A DNA stretch of 27,335 nucleotides from Paraglomus occultum. Lineage: Eukaryota > Glomeromycota > Glomeromycetes > Paraglomerales > Paraglomeraceae. Under the pieces are notes generated by a model. That model was not told where the DNA came from. It ran no database searches and saw only the letters and a list, made by a program, of their open reading frames with translations. Shown here piece by piece: positions 18,282 through 27,335 of this stretch. Within the stretch, counting starts at the first letter, position 1; each line of letters opens with the position of its first letter. The DNA is taken from NCBI GenBank assembly GCA_910592205.1, contig CAJVPJ010000356.1, positions 1-27,335 of the forward strand, in the 5' to 3' direction. Position numbers and translations under genes: made by a program.

Positions 18282-18916
18282 AGGCAATAACCCGACCCGT
18301 ATAAGAATGTAGTGGTTGTGAGAGTGACCCTGGGTGTGTAACCTACCGCTACATATTTTTAATTAACAACCACAATTGGTATCATGTTTTTTACTAGGCG
18401 CAACACTACAGTTACGATCATTGGATGAAGAAGGAACTAAAAATGTTGTACCTTATACGGATTCGTAGTGCGTGTTGATCATTTTTCCGTTTTGCTACAG
18501 GAGAAAATCCCCGAGGGCTTAATTAGTGACATCATAAGAACTTCATCGCATAAATAAATCCAAGTTAGAATTGTTGTTCAACTGATTCTTGCAGATATTT
18601 GTTGCAACGAGACTTTATGTAAGTACATTTTATGGAGACTTTTATTGAACAAGCCGGGAGTAATCAAACTCGAATAACGGATCATAATCTTCTCCGCGAC
18701 ATAAATCAAACTTGTTTTAAACTATTAATCAAAGCCTCAATATATCAATCAGAGTTTAAAATATTGATGGAAGTTTCGTTATTTAAACAATTACTAATAA
18801 TGTTTACCATACTTGCGTCACATCATGCTGTGACAAACAACATTCTCATGTAACACTATTTCCAACTTCTTAAAAGAAGCCTCGTATTCTAGTTTATCCA
18901 TCTAATATCATTCAAA
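18282..18916 (+). promoter_or_regulatory. Conserved upstream module of copy B
   Basis: It shares ordered blocks with the upstream regions of copies C and D: AAAGG-CAATAACCCG and CCCGTATAAG (18280-18305), GTGTAACCTACC (about 18335), an AACAAGCCGGGAGTAATCAA block (about 18648), TGTGACAAACAACATT (about 18830), and AACTTCTTAAAAGAAG about 50 bp before the ATG. The last block is the best core-promoter candidate. The module was duplicated with the gene. The 73-codon frame at 18632-18853 lies inside it and is probably not coding. Confidence 0.5.
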
Positions 18917-20173
18917 ATGGACACAGATAGACCCGCTTCCTCAAAAATGTTCGATATCTCAGACACAGATTCTGGTATATCATCTGAGATTACTGAAGCT
19001 GAACCAGAAGTCAACAGTCCAACATATTCGTCATCCTTCATGGATCCAATCGAGGCTGCTATGAAACCAGATAATGTGCTAGAAAAGTTTGTAGAAGTCA
19101 GCGGAAAACGTTATTTGAACGATAACACGGTTAAATGTTATTTGCCCGCAGACCGAGAAGAAGGAATAAGGGAGCACGACCGACATTATATAGATAGAAT
19201 TGTATGGGAAGGTAACTACTCTGCTCCCGTTTCCGAAAATCTATCATTAGGAGCAAGTGTTCTTGATGTTGGGTAAATACATTATCGTAAGTTTGATAAG
19301 CAAAGATACAAGCATTCTGGATCGCCCCGTATTAATGATTTCTTAATCAGTTGTGGTGCAGGAGCATGGGTAATAGATACTGCGTTGGATTACTCCGAAT
19401 CAGTATTCGTTGGAATAGACATCGTTCCTTCATTTCCCGAAAATCATCCACCCAATACTGTATTTTTTAAATGTAATGTTCTGAATGGTCTGCCGTTTCC
19501 AGATAATACATTCGATTTTGTTCGACAAGGACTCTTACTAGTCGGGATCGATTGGCAATTATGGAGAGACAAGGTGGTAAGCGAACTAACAAGAGTAACT
19601 AAACCCGGAGGTTATATCGAAATTATGGATGTATACGAAGAAAGTACAAATCCGGGAATAATAAGCGGAAAAATAGACACTTATTGTAAGTATCTGATAA
19701 ATGTATGCGTATACGTTTTGAGCGTGTGGCTTGCCTCGCTAACCCGACGACCCGTTGTAGTATTCGAAAATCTCCGTAAAGCCGGAATCAACCCAGCATC
19801 CGGTACAGGCGTAATAAAAACGTTTAATGGGTTCAAAGATAAAGTAATTGTAGCACCCATAGAAGTAAGAACATATCATTTGGGAAAGAAAGCAGGTAGA
19901 ATAGGTGAGGCGGTAAGTATAGTAGACAGAGTGTATAGCATTTAAGAAAATTTGATGCTTATAATTAATTAGTGCTTTGCTGTTTAGACATTGAAATGTA
20001 TGGTGGACGCATACAGAGCAATGAAAATCATTTTCGCTCACATTATGAGGGTCACAGAAGAAGAGTTTGAAGAGATTTTAATCGATTTTGAAAAGGAATG
20101 TAATGAAGCTACGCTCTGCAAAACACGATACCGTGCCATTATTCAAAAGCGTTTGGATGCGTACGATAATTGA
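18917..20173 (+). CDS. Class-I SAM-dependent methyltransferase, copy B
   Basis: Four exons: 18917-19272, 19351-19685, 19761-19912 and 19988-20173, encoding 342 residues. Introns are 78, 75 and 75 nt (GTAAAT, GTAAGT, GTAAGT donors). Exons 2 and 3 have exactly the lengths found in copy A (335 and 152 nt), with identical phases. Motif I VLDVGCGAGAW is at 115-125, split by intron 1. GIDIVP, NGLPFPDNTFDF and KPGGYIEIMD follow in the family order. The N-terminus is acidic and Ser-rich (SDTDSGISSE) before MDPIEAAMKPDN; it is shared with C and D, not with A. The C-terminal exon ends with CKTRYRAIIQKRLD. No defect was seen, so it is probably functional. The substrate is unknown. Confidence 0.9.
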
Positions 20174-20374
20174 CATTTTTGTTTATATATCGATATTAAC
20201 AGATTGCTGAATATTGATTCTTGTTGTCATAATTTCCAATAATCACTATTCTTGGACCACACTGTACAGTTTATATATGTAATTTTTTAGAAATAGCAGT
20301 TTTAATGTGAGGGCTATTTAACCGATAGCTTACCACAGACAGCGAGCGTTATTGCTGTCGCTGTCGCTATGGTT

Positions 20375-20422
20375 GTTTATTTGTTTATTTATTTGTTTAT
20401 TTGTTTTTTTTTTTAAAAAAAC
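20375..20422 (+). repeat. GTTTATTT low-complexity run ending in T11A7
   Basis: (GTTTATTT)n is followed by eleven T and seven A. A T11A7 tract also occurs 190 bp after copy C (23790-23807), where the GTTTATTT part is missing. It is part of the duplicated 3' flank. Confidence 0.7.
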
Positions 20423-20547
20423 AATCGCATACATTTTTGAAACAACTTGAGTACCCCTCACATTCGACGTACAAATAAATTAGATTTATATTTTGTTAAT
20501 TAAGTAATCAAAGGCATATATATTATGCAACGTTACTCGTATGCTTG

Positions 20548-21140
20548 TTACTCATCCAACATGATCGGTTCAACCGCTTGTTGAATGGATTGTAAAGGTT
20601 TAAACGTAGTTAGAACGTGCTTTTTCTGTAACAAACAAATTTTGTTTTAGTAACTGGATAGCCAAAAATACGGTTATAGTTATTAGTACCCCAAATCCAA
20701 AAATAGAGAAAAATTTGAATATATTAATGAGCAATGAAGTAAAATTAATCGTTGGCCAGGTATACAATACAATCATTAGTTTCAAAGTATTGTAATGAAT
20801 ATTATATATACCAACTATTTGTAACAGTAAGAAAGTTGAACCGTCATCTTTAAAATACAGTATTACGCGTCCCATGTAGATATCTTCATCAACGCACCAC
20901 CTGTGGAGAAAAAAAAATTATTAAAAACTAGCCTCGAAATTTATGTAAATTGTGTGATTAAACGCTTACGCATTTATCACATGTTTCTCAAAAAATACAA
21001 AGAATAAACCAAATACAGAATAAGAGCAATTGATGAAAATGTGTATCCAGTAAAAACCTTCTCGAATGAAGATATTTTACCGATAATAAATTAGCCGTAA
21101 TAAGCACACTTTTGATAATTGTATAATTTACTCGTTTAGT
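20548..21140 (-). pseudogene. Multi-pass membrane protein gene, decayed (spacer B-C)
   Basis: Minus-strand exons with good junctions: a last exon 20548-20625 (acceptor TTTGTTACAG, 25 residues ending EPIMLDE), an exon 20672-20900 (76 residues, mostly hydrophobic, starting WCVDEDIYMGRVILYF) and an exon ending at 20970. They are linked by a 69-nt GTAAGC...CTCCACAG intron and a shorter GTATTT...TTACAG intron. The upstream exon reads GFYWIHIFINCSYSVFG and needs a frame change near 21065 to connect to FIIGK, whose reading frame is kept in the related copy near 26200. At least three membrane segments are visible. The family is not recognised. The upstream part of the gene is missing here and a homologous piece lies in the opposite orientation at about 21178-21360. 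Confidence 0.5.
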
Positions 21141-21177
21141 ACTTAATTGTTAACAAAACTGAAAACGGGACGGAGTG

Positions 21178-21360
21178 ATAAAGAAATGTGCAAGATATTT
21201 GACTTTGTAATTGCACGAACCAATTGTTACGTCACGGGTATGGTGATTCTTTTGTAGGTTGTTTGGTTACGTACGTTTTTATAGATTTTAACGAAGGTCG
21301 ATCTTGCTAAGTGGTATGCTAATGCAGTATCTTTATTCAACATAGGTTTGGTTTAACCCA
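21178..21360 (+). pseudogene. Inverted 5' piece of the membrane-protein gene
   Basis: ATGGTGATTCTTTTGT, TTGTTTGGTTACGTACGTT, TTTTTATAGATTT and ATAGGTTTGGTTT occur here on the + strand in the same order as in the minus-strand open frame at 26273-26641. Stops and indels break it. Relative to the other spacer, this block is flipped. Confidence 0.5.
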
Positions 21361-21711
21361 GAAAGTCATACGACGACTGATCTACGAAAAGTTCGGTAGC
21401 ACGATGACAGTGATCTGCAAAGAAGGTCACCGAAACCCCAATCCTTGCGGAATATCAATGCCCGCTTCTTTTAACCTTTTTATTCTGCTATTCATACTTA
21501 CTCTTTTTAATAAAAGTGAAAACGTAAGTGTACTGCGTAAAGGAGAACAAATTTATCGATTTATTGAGAAGGTTTGTTATAAGGACATAACTCGCCAGAA
21601 GTTAAATTATTACTATTGGTCGCTTAGATTAGGGTTAGCTTTCTGACGATCATTTATTTTTTGCGAATAGATCAGTCGTCATATATACATAATAGAAAAT
21701 GTGGTCTTAAA
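21361..21711. other. Spacer remainder with an unassigned 80-codon frame
   Basis: 21404-21646 (+) is open from an ATG and includes one hydrophobic segment (FNLFILLFILTLF), but no family, splice site or counterpart in the other spacer was found. Probably not a gene. Confidence 0.2.
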
Positions 21712-22318
21712 GGTCAATATCCGTATAAGCAATGTTGTGGACGTAGAGGAAATGTAACCTACCCCCACTTATTATTTGACAATTACATAAACAAGAAAGG
21801 GGCTGAGGTTAAAGTAACAGTAAGTCTATCCTAAATAATCTCATTGGGTGGAGAGGATAAACACGAAAGCAGAAAAGTTTCACAACATTATCACGTTGTA
21901 GGACAAAGTACTTGAAAATTAAATTAGCGATTTGGATGACTTGGAGATTTCCCAGCATATATAACGGCTGTATTGCAATTTCCCTTTGAAATGGTTAATT
22001 AATGCACCCACAGCAAGTTTTGCTACAACAACTATATACATTTGATTTTTTTTTTCATCAACTTGTTACCGACCAAACCGAGGTATAATCAAACTTAAAC
22101 GATATGATGTCTGTGTCTTTTGAATTGAACATCAAATGCTAAAACAGCATCTTAAAATATTACGTAATGTGACTAATCAAAGTTTGGTTAGTGATTACCA
22201 ATAAAGTAGCAATATTAGGCCACATTCTATTGTGACAAATGTAACATTACTTTCAACTCTTTAAAAGGAGCTCGCTTGGGTGAAAAGGTCTGTGCGCATA
22301 CATGTCATTTCATTCAAC
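21712..22318 (+). promoter_or_regulatory. Conserved upstream module of copy C
   Basis: Ordered matches to the region before copies B and D: AAAGGTCAATATCCGTATAAG (21709-), GTAACCTACCCCCACTTATT, GACAATTACATAAACAAG, TTGGGTGGAGAGGATAAACA, AGGACAAAGTACTTGA, TATAACGGCTGTATTGCAAT, ATTACGTAATG (22159-), and TTTCAACTCTTTAAAAGGAG about 65 bp before the ATG. The match to D (26619-27126) is close over the whole length. Confidence 0.55.
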
Positions 22319-23602
22319 ATGCAGAGAACGAACAGACCTCCTTCCTTAAAAATGTTTGATTTCTCAGACACCGATTCGGGCATATCATATGAGAGCACTG
22401 AAGATGAAATAGAAATCAATACTCCAACGTATTCACTATCCATAATGGATCCTATTGAGGCTGTTATGCAACCGGAAAATATGCTAGAAAAGTTTATAGA
22501 AGTTGGCGGAAGGCGTTACCTCAACGATATTTCAGTAAAAAGTTATTATTATCTGCCCAGTGACCAGAAAGAAGTAGAAAGAACGTATGTCCGAAATCAC
22601 CTAGACAAAATCATATGGGAAGGTAACTACTCTGCTCCCGTTTTCGATAGTCTATCATTAGGAGCAAGCGTTCTTGACGTTGGGTAAATACATAGATTAT
22701 AAGTTTGATAAGCAAAGGTACAATAACCCGTATTAATAATTTCTATATTCAATCAGTTGTGGTGCAGGAGCATGGATAGTAAATATGGCGTTAGAGTACC
22801 CTGCTTCAGTATTTGTCGGAATAGACATCGTTCCTTTGTTCCCTGAAGACTATCCACCAAATATGACGTTTCTTAAATGTAATATCCTGAATGGTCTACC
22901 GTTTCCAGATAACACATTTGATTTTGTTCGACAAGCGTTTGTCATAGTTTGTATTGATTGGCAATCATGGAAAGAGAAAGTGGTGAAAGAACTAATAAGA
23001 GTAACTAAGCCCGGAGGATATATCGAAATTATGGATGTAGACCGTGAAGTTATAAATCCAGGAATAATAGGTGGAAAAATTGACGATTGTTGTAAGTATC
23101 TGATAAATTGTATGCGTTTTTTGAGCGTGTACTTGCCTCGCTAAACCCGGTTACCTTTCTGCATTCCATTATTTAAAATCGTAGTATTCGAACATCTTCG
23201 TAAAGCCGGGATCAACCCAGCATCCGGCACAGACGTAATAAAAACATTCAATGAGTTCAAGGATAAAGTAATTGTCACACCAATAAAAGTAAAGACATAC
23301 CGTTTGGGGAAGAAAGCAGGTAGACTAGGTGAAGCGGCAAGTATAGTAAACAAAGTGTATAATGTTTAGTAAAAAGTGCTCATTATCGAGATGTTATAAT
23401 TAATTAACGCTTTGCTGTTTAGATATTGAAATGTATAGTAGACGCATATAGAGGATCGAAAATCATTTTCGCTCACATTATGAGAATTACGGAAGAAGAG
23501 TTCGAACAAACGTTAATTGATTTTGTGAAAGAATGCAATGAAGCTACGCTCTGCAAAACGCGGTACCGTGTTATTATTCAAAAGCGTTTGGACAGCGTTT
23601 GA
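22319..23602 (+). CDS. Class-I SAM-dependent methyltransferase, copy C
   Basis: Four exons: 22319-22683, 22757-23091, 23185-23336 and 23423-23602, encoding 343 residues. Introns are 73, 93 and 86 nt. Start MQRTNRPPS was chosen because it aligns with copies B and D; the frame is open further upstream but only without ATG. Motif I VLDVGCGAGAW begins at 118. GIDIVP, NGLPFPDNTFDF and KPGGYIEIMD are intact. Exon 1 carries three extra residues against B (one inside SYYYLPSD). Intron 3 begins GCAAGT where copy B has GTAAGT, so it must be spliced as a GC-AG intron; otherwise reading runs into a stop at about 23367. It is closest to B and D. AATAAA downstream at about 23691. Confidence 0.87.
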
Positions 23603-24027
23603 CCTTGGTTTATTGTTTACTGAATAGGGCTTTTTATTTTTGTTGCCACAATCTCAAATAATTATTAACTTCTGTAAAATTGTACTGTATAATAAATTTA
23701 CACTGTATTACAGCTTGTATTGTTGATAATAATTTAAATTGAGGGTTATTTAATCAATGATGTAAATAAACAGCCTGTTCGTTCGAGTGTTTTTTTTTTT
23801 AAAAAAATACATCATCCTTCAAACAACTTTGGAACCTTCACACACATATATAAAAATATATCAGGTCAGGTTTAGTTTATTTGTTTTATTAAATAATTAA
23901 AGACATATAGTATATGCTTAAAAATTACAGAGCATTGCACTTGCAATAAGTAATAATAGTAAACGTACAAATCTGTGCCTTTTTGTATAAAACAGCACAA
24001 TTGGACCATAACAGCTTTTTTCAAATA
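23603..24027. other. 3' flank of copy C
   Basis: It shares the T11A7 tract (23790-23807) and short pieces such as CAAACAACTTTGGAACC with the flank of copy B. No gene. Confidence 0.4.
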
Positions 24028-24673
24028 CAGTAGATTCTCCTTAAGTGCATAATATTTGTTGGCCCTCATGTAAAAAATTTCCCTAAGCACACGATCCAGC
24101 AAACAATAAGTAAAATTTTATAGATTATTCCATTTGGTACCACTAATCAGTCGCTACGGCTCTTTAATCTTCAGAGTATGTCTAAAATTAAAAAACTATA
24201 TTAACGAACAAGCAAAAATTGCTCGTTCTCAAATATAAAATCAGTAACCCAATGCTACTCATGTAAATGTTGCTCAATGAGTTAAAAACAACATTTAACT
24301 TAGACATTAGACATTGTTTTTCGTTATATTTTACAACAGAATCAAGACAAGCCAGAATATATTGGCACGATTTTTAAGTTACAGCGTTCAGCAAAAATGG
24401 CTTTAATTCTAATAGTTTTACTCTTAATAAAAAATCCCAGTAAACAGTTTTGAATATTTACCACTTTTTGCAACATTGGTATTTTTTTGACGCCTGTTGT
24501 TTATTGATTTGTGTTATTACTGTATTATAATTATCAAATAAACTATACAAATATACAGTACATCAATTTTTCCTAAATGCAAGGTTCTCTCTAGGACAAA
24601 TTACATATATTTTATAAATAGAGCGGTTCACTTAAACAAGCCTGTTAAGTTAAAACCATGGAATTTTATTGTG
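24028..24673. mobile_element. Tentative TA-flanked element
   Basis: Left CAGTAGATTCTCCTTAAGTG and right (reverse complement) CACAATAAAATTCCATGGTT are each preceded by TA (24026-24027, 24674-24675). TTAAGTG or CACTTAA recurs inside both ends. The terminal repeats match only partly, so this could be an old pogo-like element or chance. Confidence 0.3.
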
Positions 24674-24675
24674 TA

Positions 24676-25139
24676 TATACATGTCAATCTGTAAACATAC
24701 GGCGATGGATATTGAAGAGTCTCAGGTTACTCTTTTTTGTAGATTAAGTATTGGCCATAATTAATTAACCGATAAAATGTTAGAAACTTAATTATATATT
24801 GACAAAATATTTCGGTAAAAGTGTAAGATTGTTTATTATTATGCAATTGAGGACATTACATAAAGTAAGACCAACAAATTACAATTAAAATGTTAGATAG
24901 ATTTACCCAGTATTTGAAATAGCCATCCAATTATTATGACCTTGTTAGAAAAAAAATACAGTACTCTGAGTTTATTTAAAAAAAACTGTTCATATTTCAC
25001 TTTTTATCATTGCATTATTGACATAAAAAATTTAACATTCTCGAATAATTGATAATGTTGCAAAGCGGTAAGGATTCTTACCATTCGTTATCCTACATAA
25101 TCGATTCAAATTTGCTTGTTGAATAAATTATTTAATTTG
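24676..25139. other. Spacer C-D, AT-rich, nothing seen
   Basis: No open frame of note, no repeat family and no RNA gene was found. Confidence 0.4.
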
Positions 25140-25400
25140 TAAAGGTTTACACGTACTTTGAGCGTGTTTCTTCTGTAACAAATAAATTTTGTTACATAAC
25201 GTTTCCCAAGGTGACCAAGTTTAGTAATTGGATAGCCAAAAAATACAGTAAATAAAGATAGTTATTAGAACATCAATTTGGAACAGAGAAAAAATTCAAA
25301 TATATTAATAAGCAATGAATTACAATTGATCGCCGGCAGGGAATACCATTATTCGTGTTCAAGTATCAGTGGACATCAGAGCAGTGTAATGCTCACCGGC
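25140..25400 (-). pseudogene. 3' remnant of the membrane-protein gene (spacer C-D)
   Basis: It matches the minus-strand exons at 20548-20800. The TTTGTTACAG acceptor is kept, followed by KKHAQSTCKPLQIK-stop instead of KKHVLTTFKPLQSIQQ. The membrane exon is recognisable as TCATTGCTTATTAATATATT but carries frame changes and an extra segment at 25203-25230. Confidence 0.5.
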
Positions 25401-25679
25401 CATACTATTGTATTGTTTATTGCCTGATAAGTTATGAAACAGCTTTGCTATTTTATGTTTAGGTTGAAAAGTTTCTCATGATAGCTTTTCTACGTTTTAG
25501 CCGAATAATTTGGTGATCAAATATACGCTATACTATTACTATACGCTTTATCAAATTTTTTAATTATTTCGTTGTTTTGTGAATAGTAGAAGATAATTTA
25601 CGCTACTCTTCAGAATCTTTTTTCGACATTGGCTCAGGTTGTGCAATTTTTTTGAAACAAACATTAATTTATTAGAAGT

Positions 25680-26140
25680 GTTATACGATTATCCGCATGC
25701 CATGTCATGCAATGTCTTTGAAATAAACATAATTTGTCCATGTGATTTTGGTTGTGCGTCCTTTCTGCTTCTTTCTGGTCACTAATCAGATAGTAATAAC
25801 CTTCTACTGTTGAGGTAACGTCTTCCGCCGCTTTTACAAACTTTTCTAGCATATTTTCCGGTTGCATATCAGACTCAATTGGATAGCAAATACGTTGGAG
25901 TGCTGATTGCTGCTTTATCTTCTGTGCTCTTGTATTATATACCCGGATCAGTGTGTGAGAAGTCAAACATTTTAAGGAAAGAGAAGGTCTGTTCTCTGCA
26001 TGTGCACGGATCTTTTCAACCAACGAATTTTTTAAGGGGTAACGTGTGTGACACAGTACAGTTACGTTATTCGTGATTATTCATATAATTTAATGAGTAC
26101 CAACACTTCAACTAATCATTACGTAATATTTTATTTCAAT
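25680..26140 (-). pseudogene. Methyltransferase promoter plus exon 1 fragment, inverted
   Basis: Read on the minus strand it follows copies C and D, from the ATTACGTAATG upstream block (about 26120-26130) through a start-like ATG (26001-25999) to the end of YYYLISDQKEAER and NHMDK. MQPENMLEKF is unchanged. Small deletions after the ATG (AACGAAC to AAC) and in AAAAATG put the N-terminus out of frame, and exon 2 onward is missing. It is opposite in strand to every other copy and splits the membrane pseudogene. It cannot make a methyltransferase. Confidence 0.8.
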
Positions 26141-26641
26141 TCAAGAGATACAAATAGTAGCAATTGGTGGAGAATGTTGCGCATCCAGTAAAGACCTTGA
26201 TGAGGAGATTTACCGATAATGAATGAGCTAAAATGAGAACGTTCTTGACGATTGCAAAACGTAACTTAATTGCTAACAAGATTTAAGGTTGGGGAAAAGA
26301 CTAGTTGGGTTAAAAAACGTTTGCCTATTTCTTAGTAAAACCAAACCTATATTTAGTAATATATTGATTAGTATTTGTATAGCAATTGTGATTTTCAAAT
26401 CTATAAAAAACATGCCAACAACGTGCGTAAAACCAAACAACATATTATTTTCCACAAAAGAATCATCACCATGGAAATTGTTTAGACAGTGTGACGTAAG
26501 AATGATTCGTACTGTTACAAGCTGAATATCTTGCGTATCCTTTATCACTCGCACAATATACCAAATTTCATACATCGCATATGCGAATAATAGAAAGCGG
26601 GGGTTCTTGTTCTTAAAGGTCAGTAACCCGTATAACCCCAC
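26141..26641 (-). pseudogene. 5' remnant of the membrane-protein gene (spacer C-D)
   Basis: 26273-26641 is one open minus-strand frame of about 122 codons without ATG at its beginning. It has hydrophobic segments (MLFGFTHVVGMFFIDL, IAIQILINILLNIGLVLL) and ENNMLFGF between them. After a CATTTTAG acceptor near 26231 it continues as SFIIGKSPHQGLYWMRNIL, matching the exon near 21060, then breaks off at the inverted methyltransferase fragment. The family is not recognised. Confidence 0.5.
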
Positions 26642-27126
26642 TTATTATTCGACAATTACCTAAACAAGAGAGCTTTCGAAAGAGCTGCGGTTAAAGTGAC
26701 AGTAAATACACAACAGTATTCTCATTGGGTGGTGAAGATAAACAATGAAGCAGAAAAGTTTCGCCACACCGTAGGACAAAGTACTTGAGAATCTGGCATG
26801 AACCTTATTGCGCAAATAGCCATAACTTCCCAGCACCTATAACGGCTGTATTGCAATGTCCCTAACAGCTCTTTTAAGAGCCTTTGCTACAAGGCAAGGC
26901 TTTATACAATCTGAAAAAAATTTTCATTAACTTGTTACTGATCAAGCCGACGCATAACATGTCTGTTCTTGAATTCAATGTAAAAAATATATTACGTAAT
27001 GATTAATCGAAGTTTTGTTGGTTCATTAATACACCAATAATGTTAATTATACAGTGTCACATTTACTTTTCAACTCTTTAAAAAAACTCGCTGGTTGTGA
27101 ATGAGCGTGCACATATATTATTCAAA
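26619..27126 (+). promoter_or_regulatory. Conserved upstream module of copy D
   Basis: AAAGGTCAGTAACCCGTATA, CCCCACTTATTATTCGACAA, TTGGGTGGTGAAGATAAACA, AGGACAAAGTACTTGAGAAT, TATAACGGCTGTATTGCAAT, ATTACGTAATGATTAATCGA and TTTTCAACTCTTTAAAAAAA appear in the same order and nearly the same spacing as before copy C. The last block lies about 60 bp before the ATG and is the likely core promoter. Confidence 0.55.
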
Positions 27127-27335
27127 ATGGAACGGATGCTTTCAAACAGACCCCCTTCCTTAACAACGTCCGACATCTCAGGCACCGATTTGGGCATATT
27201 ATATGAGAGCACTGAAGATGATATAGAAATCAACACTCCAACGTATTCGCTATCCATGATGGATCCAATTGAGGCTGCTATGAAACCAGAAAATATGCTA
27301 GAACAGTTTGTAGAAATTGGCGGAAGACGCTACTT
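27127..27335 (+). CDS. SAM-dependent methyltransferase, copy D (partial, runs off the window)
   Basis: Only the first 69 codons of exon 1 are inside. They give MERMLSNRPPSLTTSDIS, GILYESTEDDIEINTPTYS and MDPIEAAMKPENMLEQF, then EIGGRRY, collinear with copies B and C. ATG at 27127 follows the CTCTTTAAAA block by about 55 bp. No frame damage is seen so far. The SAM-binding core would lie beyond the window edge. Confidence 0.85.
   Translation, partial: MERMLSNRPPSLTTSDISGTDLGILYESTEDDIEINTPTYSLSMMDPIEAAMKPENMLEQFVEIGGRRY

Noticed and set aside
18632-18853. 73-codon open frame starting with ATG before copy B
   Set aside because: It lies inside the upstream module that is also present before copies C and D, where the frame is not kept. 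It is likely non-coding promoter DNA.
20560-20590. GGTTCAACC resembling a tRNA T-loop
   Set aside because: No pairing stem or cloverleaf around it, and the bases encode the end of the membrane pseudogene on the other strand.

Overview
This window is nuclear DNA of a eukaryote, most likely a fungus. It is AT-rich. Genes are split by short introns (65-160 nt) with GTAAGT-like donors and (T/C)AG acceptors. The recognisable families are a tyrosine-kinase-like (TKL) kinase, a fungal mating-type-like HMG box, and a small class-I SAM-dependent methyltransferase. Large expansions of these families are typical of arbuscular mycorrhizal fungi (Glomeromycotina). That placement is an inference; no rRNA or housekeeping marker is present to confirm it.

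Layout. (1) 628-2451 (+): a four-exon kinase gene whose N-terminus is a decayed piece of isocitrate lyase. (2) 2625-5999: a transposon-rich intergenic stretch with four unrelated short elements, each with terminal inverted repeats and flanking TA. (3) 6818-9519 (+): a second kinase gene sharing the C-terminal module and 3' flank of the first, but with an HMG box (tail expanded by a 24-bp tandem repeat) and a basic linker at its N-terminus. (4) about 9990-13210: no confident gene, but several exon-like stretches on the minus strand, broken by stops, which look like an unrecognised decaying gene. (5) 13300-15100: nothing convincing except an A13G13 tract. (6) 15173-27335: a tandem array of methyltransferase genes on the + strand. 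Three are complete (15173-16491, 18917-20173, 22319-23602) and one runs off the window end (27127-27335). All three complete copies have four exons with the same intron positions and phases, and exons 2 and 3 have identical lengths.

The spacers of the array are themselves duplicated. They carry a conserved upstream module in front of copies 2-4 and decayed copies of a multi-pass membrane-protein gene. In the last spacer an inverted promoter-plus-exon-1 fragment of a methyltransferase sits inside the membrane pseudogene, and part of that pseudogene is flipped relative to the previous spacer.

The most striking feature is the pair of kinase genes: one duplicated kinase cassette joined to two unrelated N-terminal modules. 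No viral, toxin, CRISPR or prokaryotic feature was seen, and no tRNA or rRNA gene.
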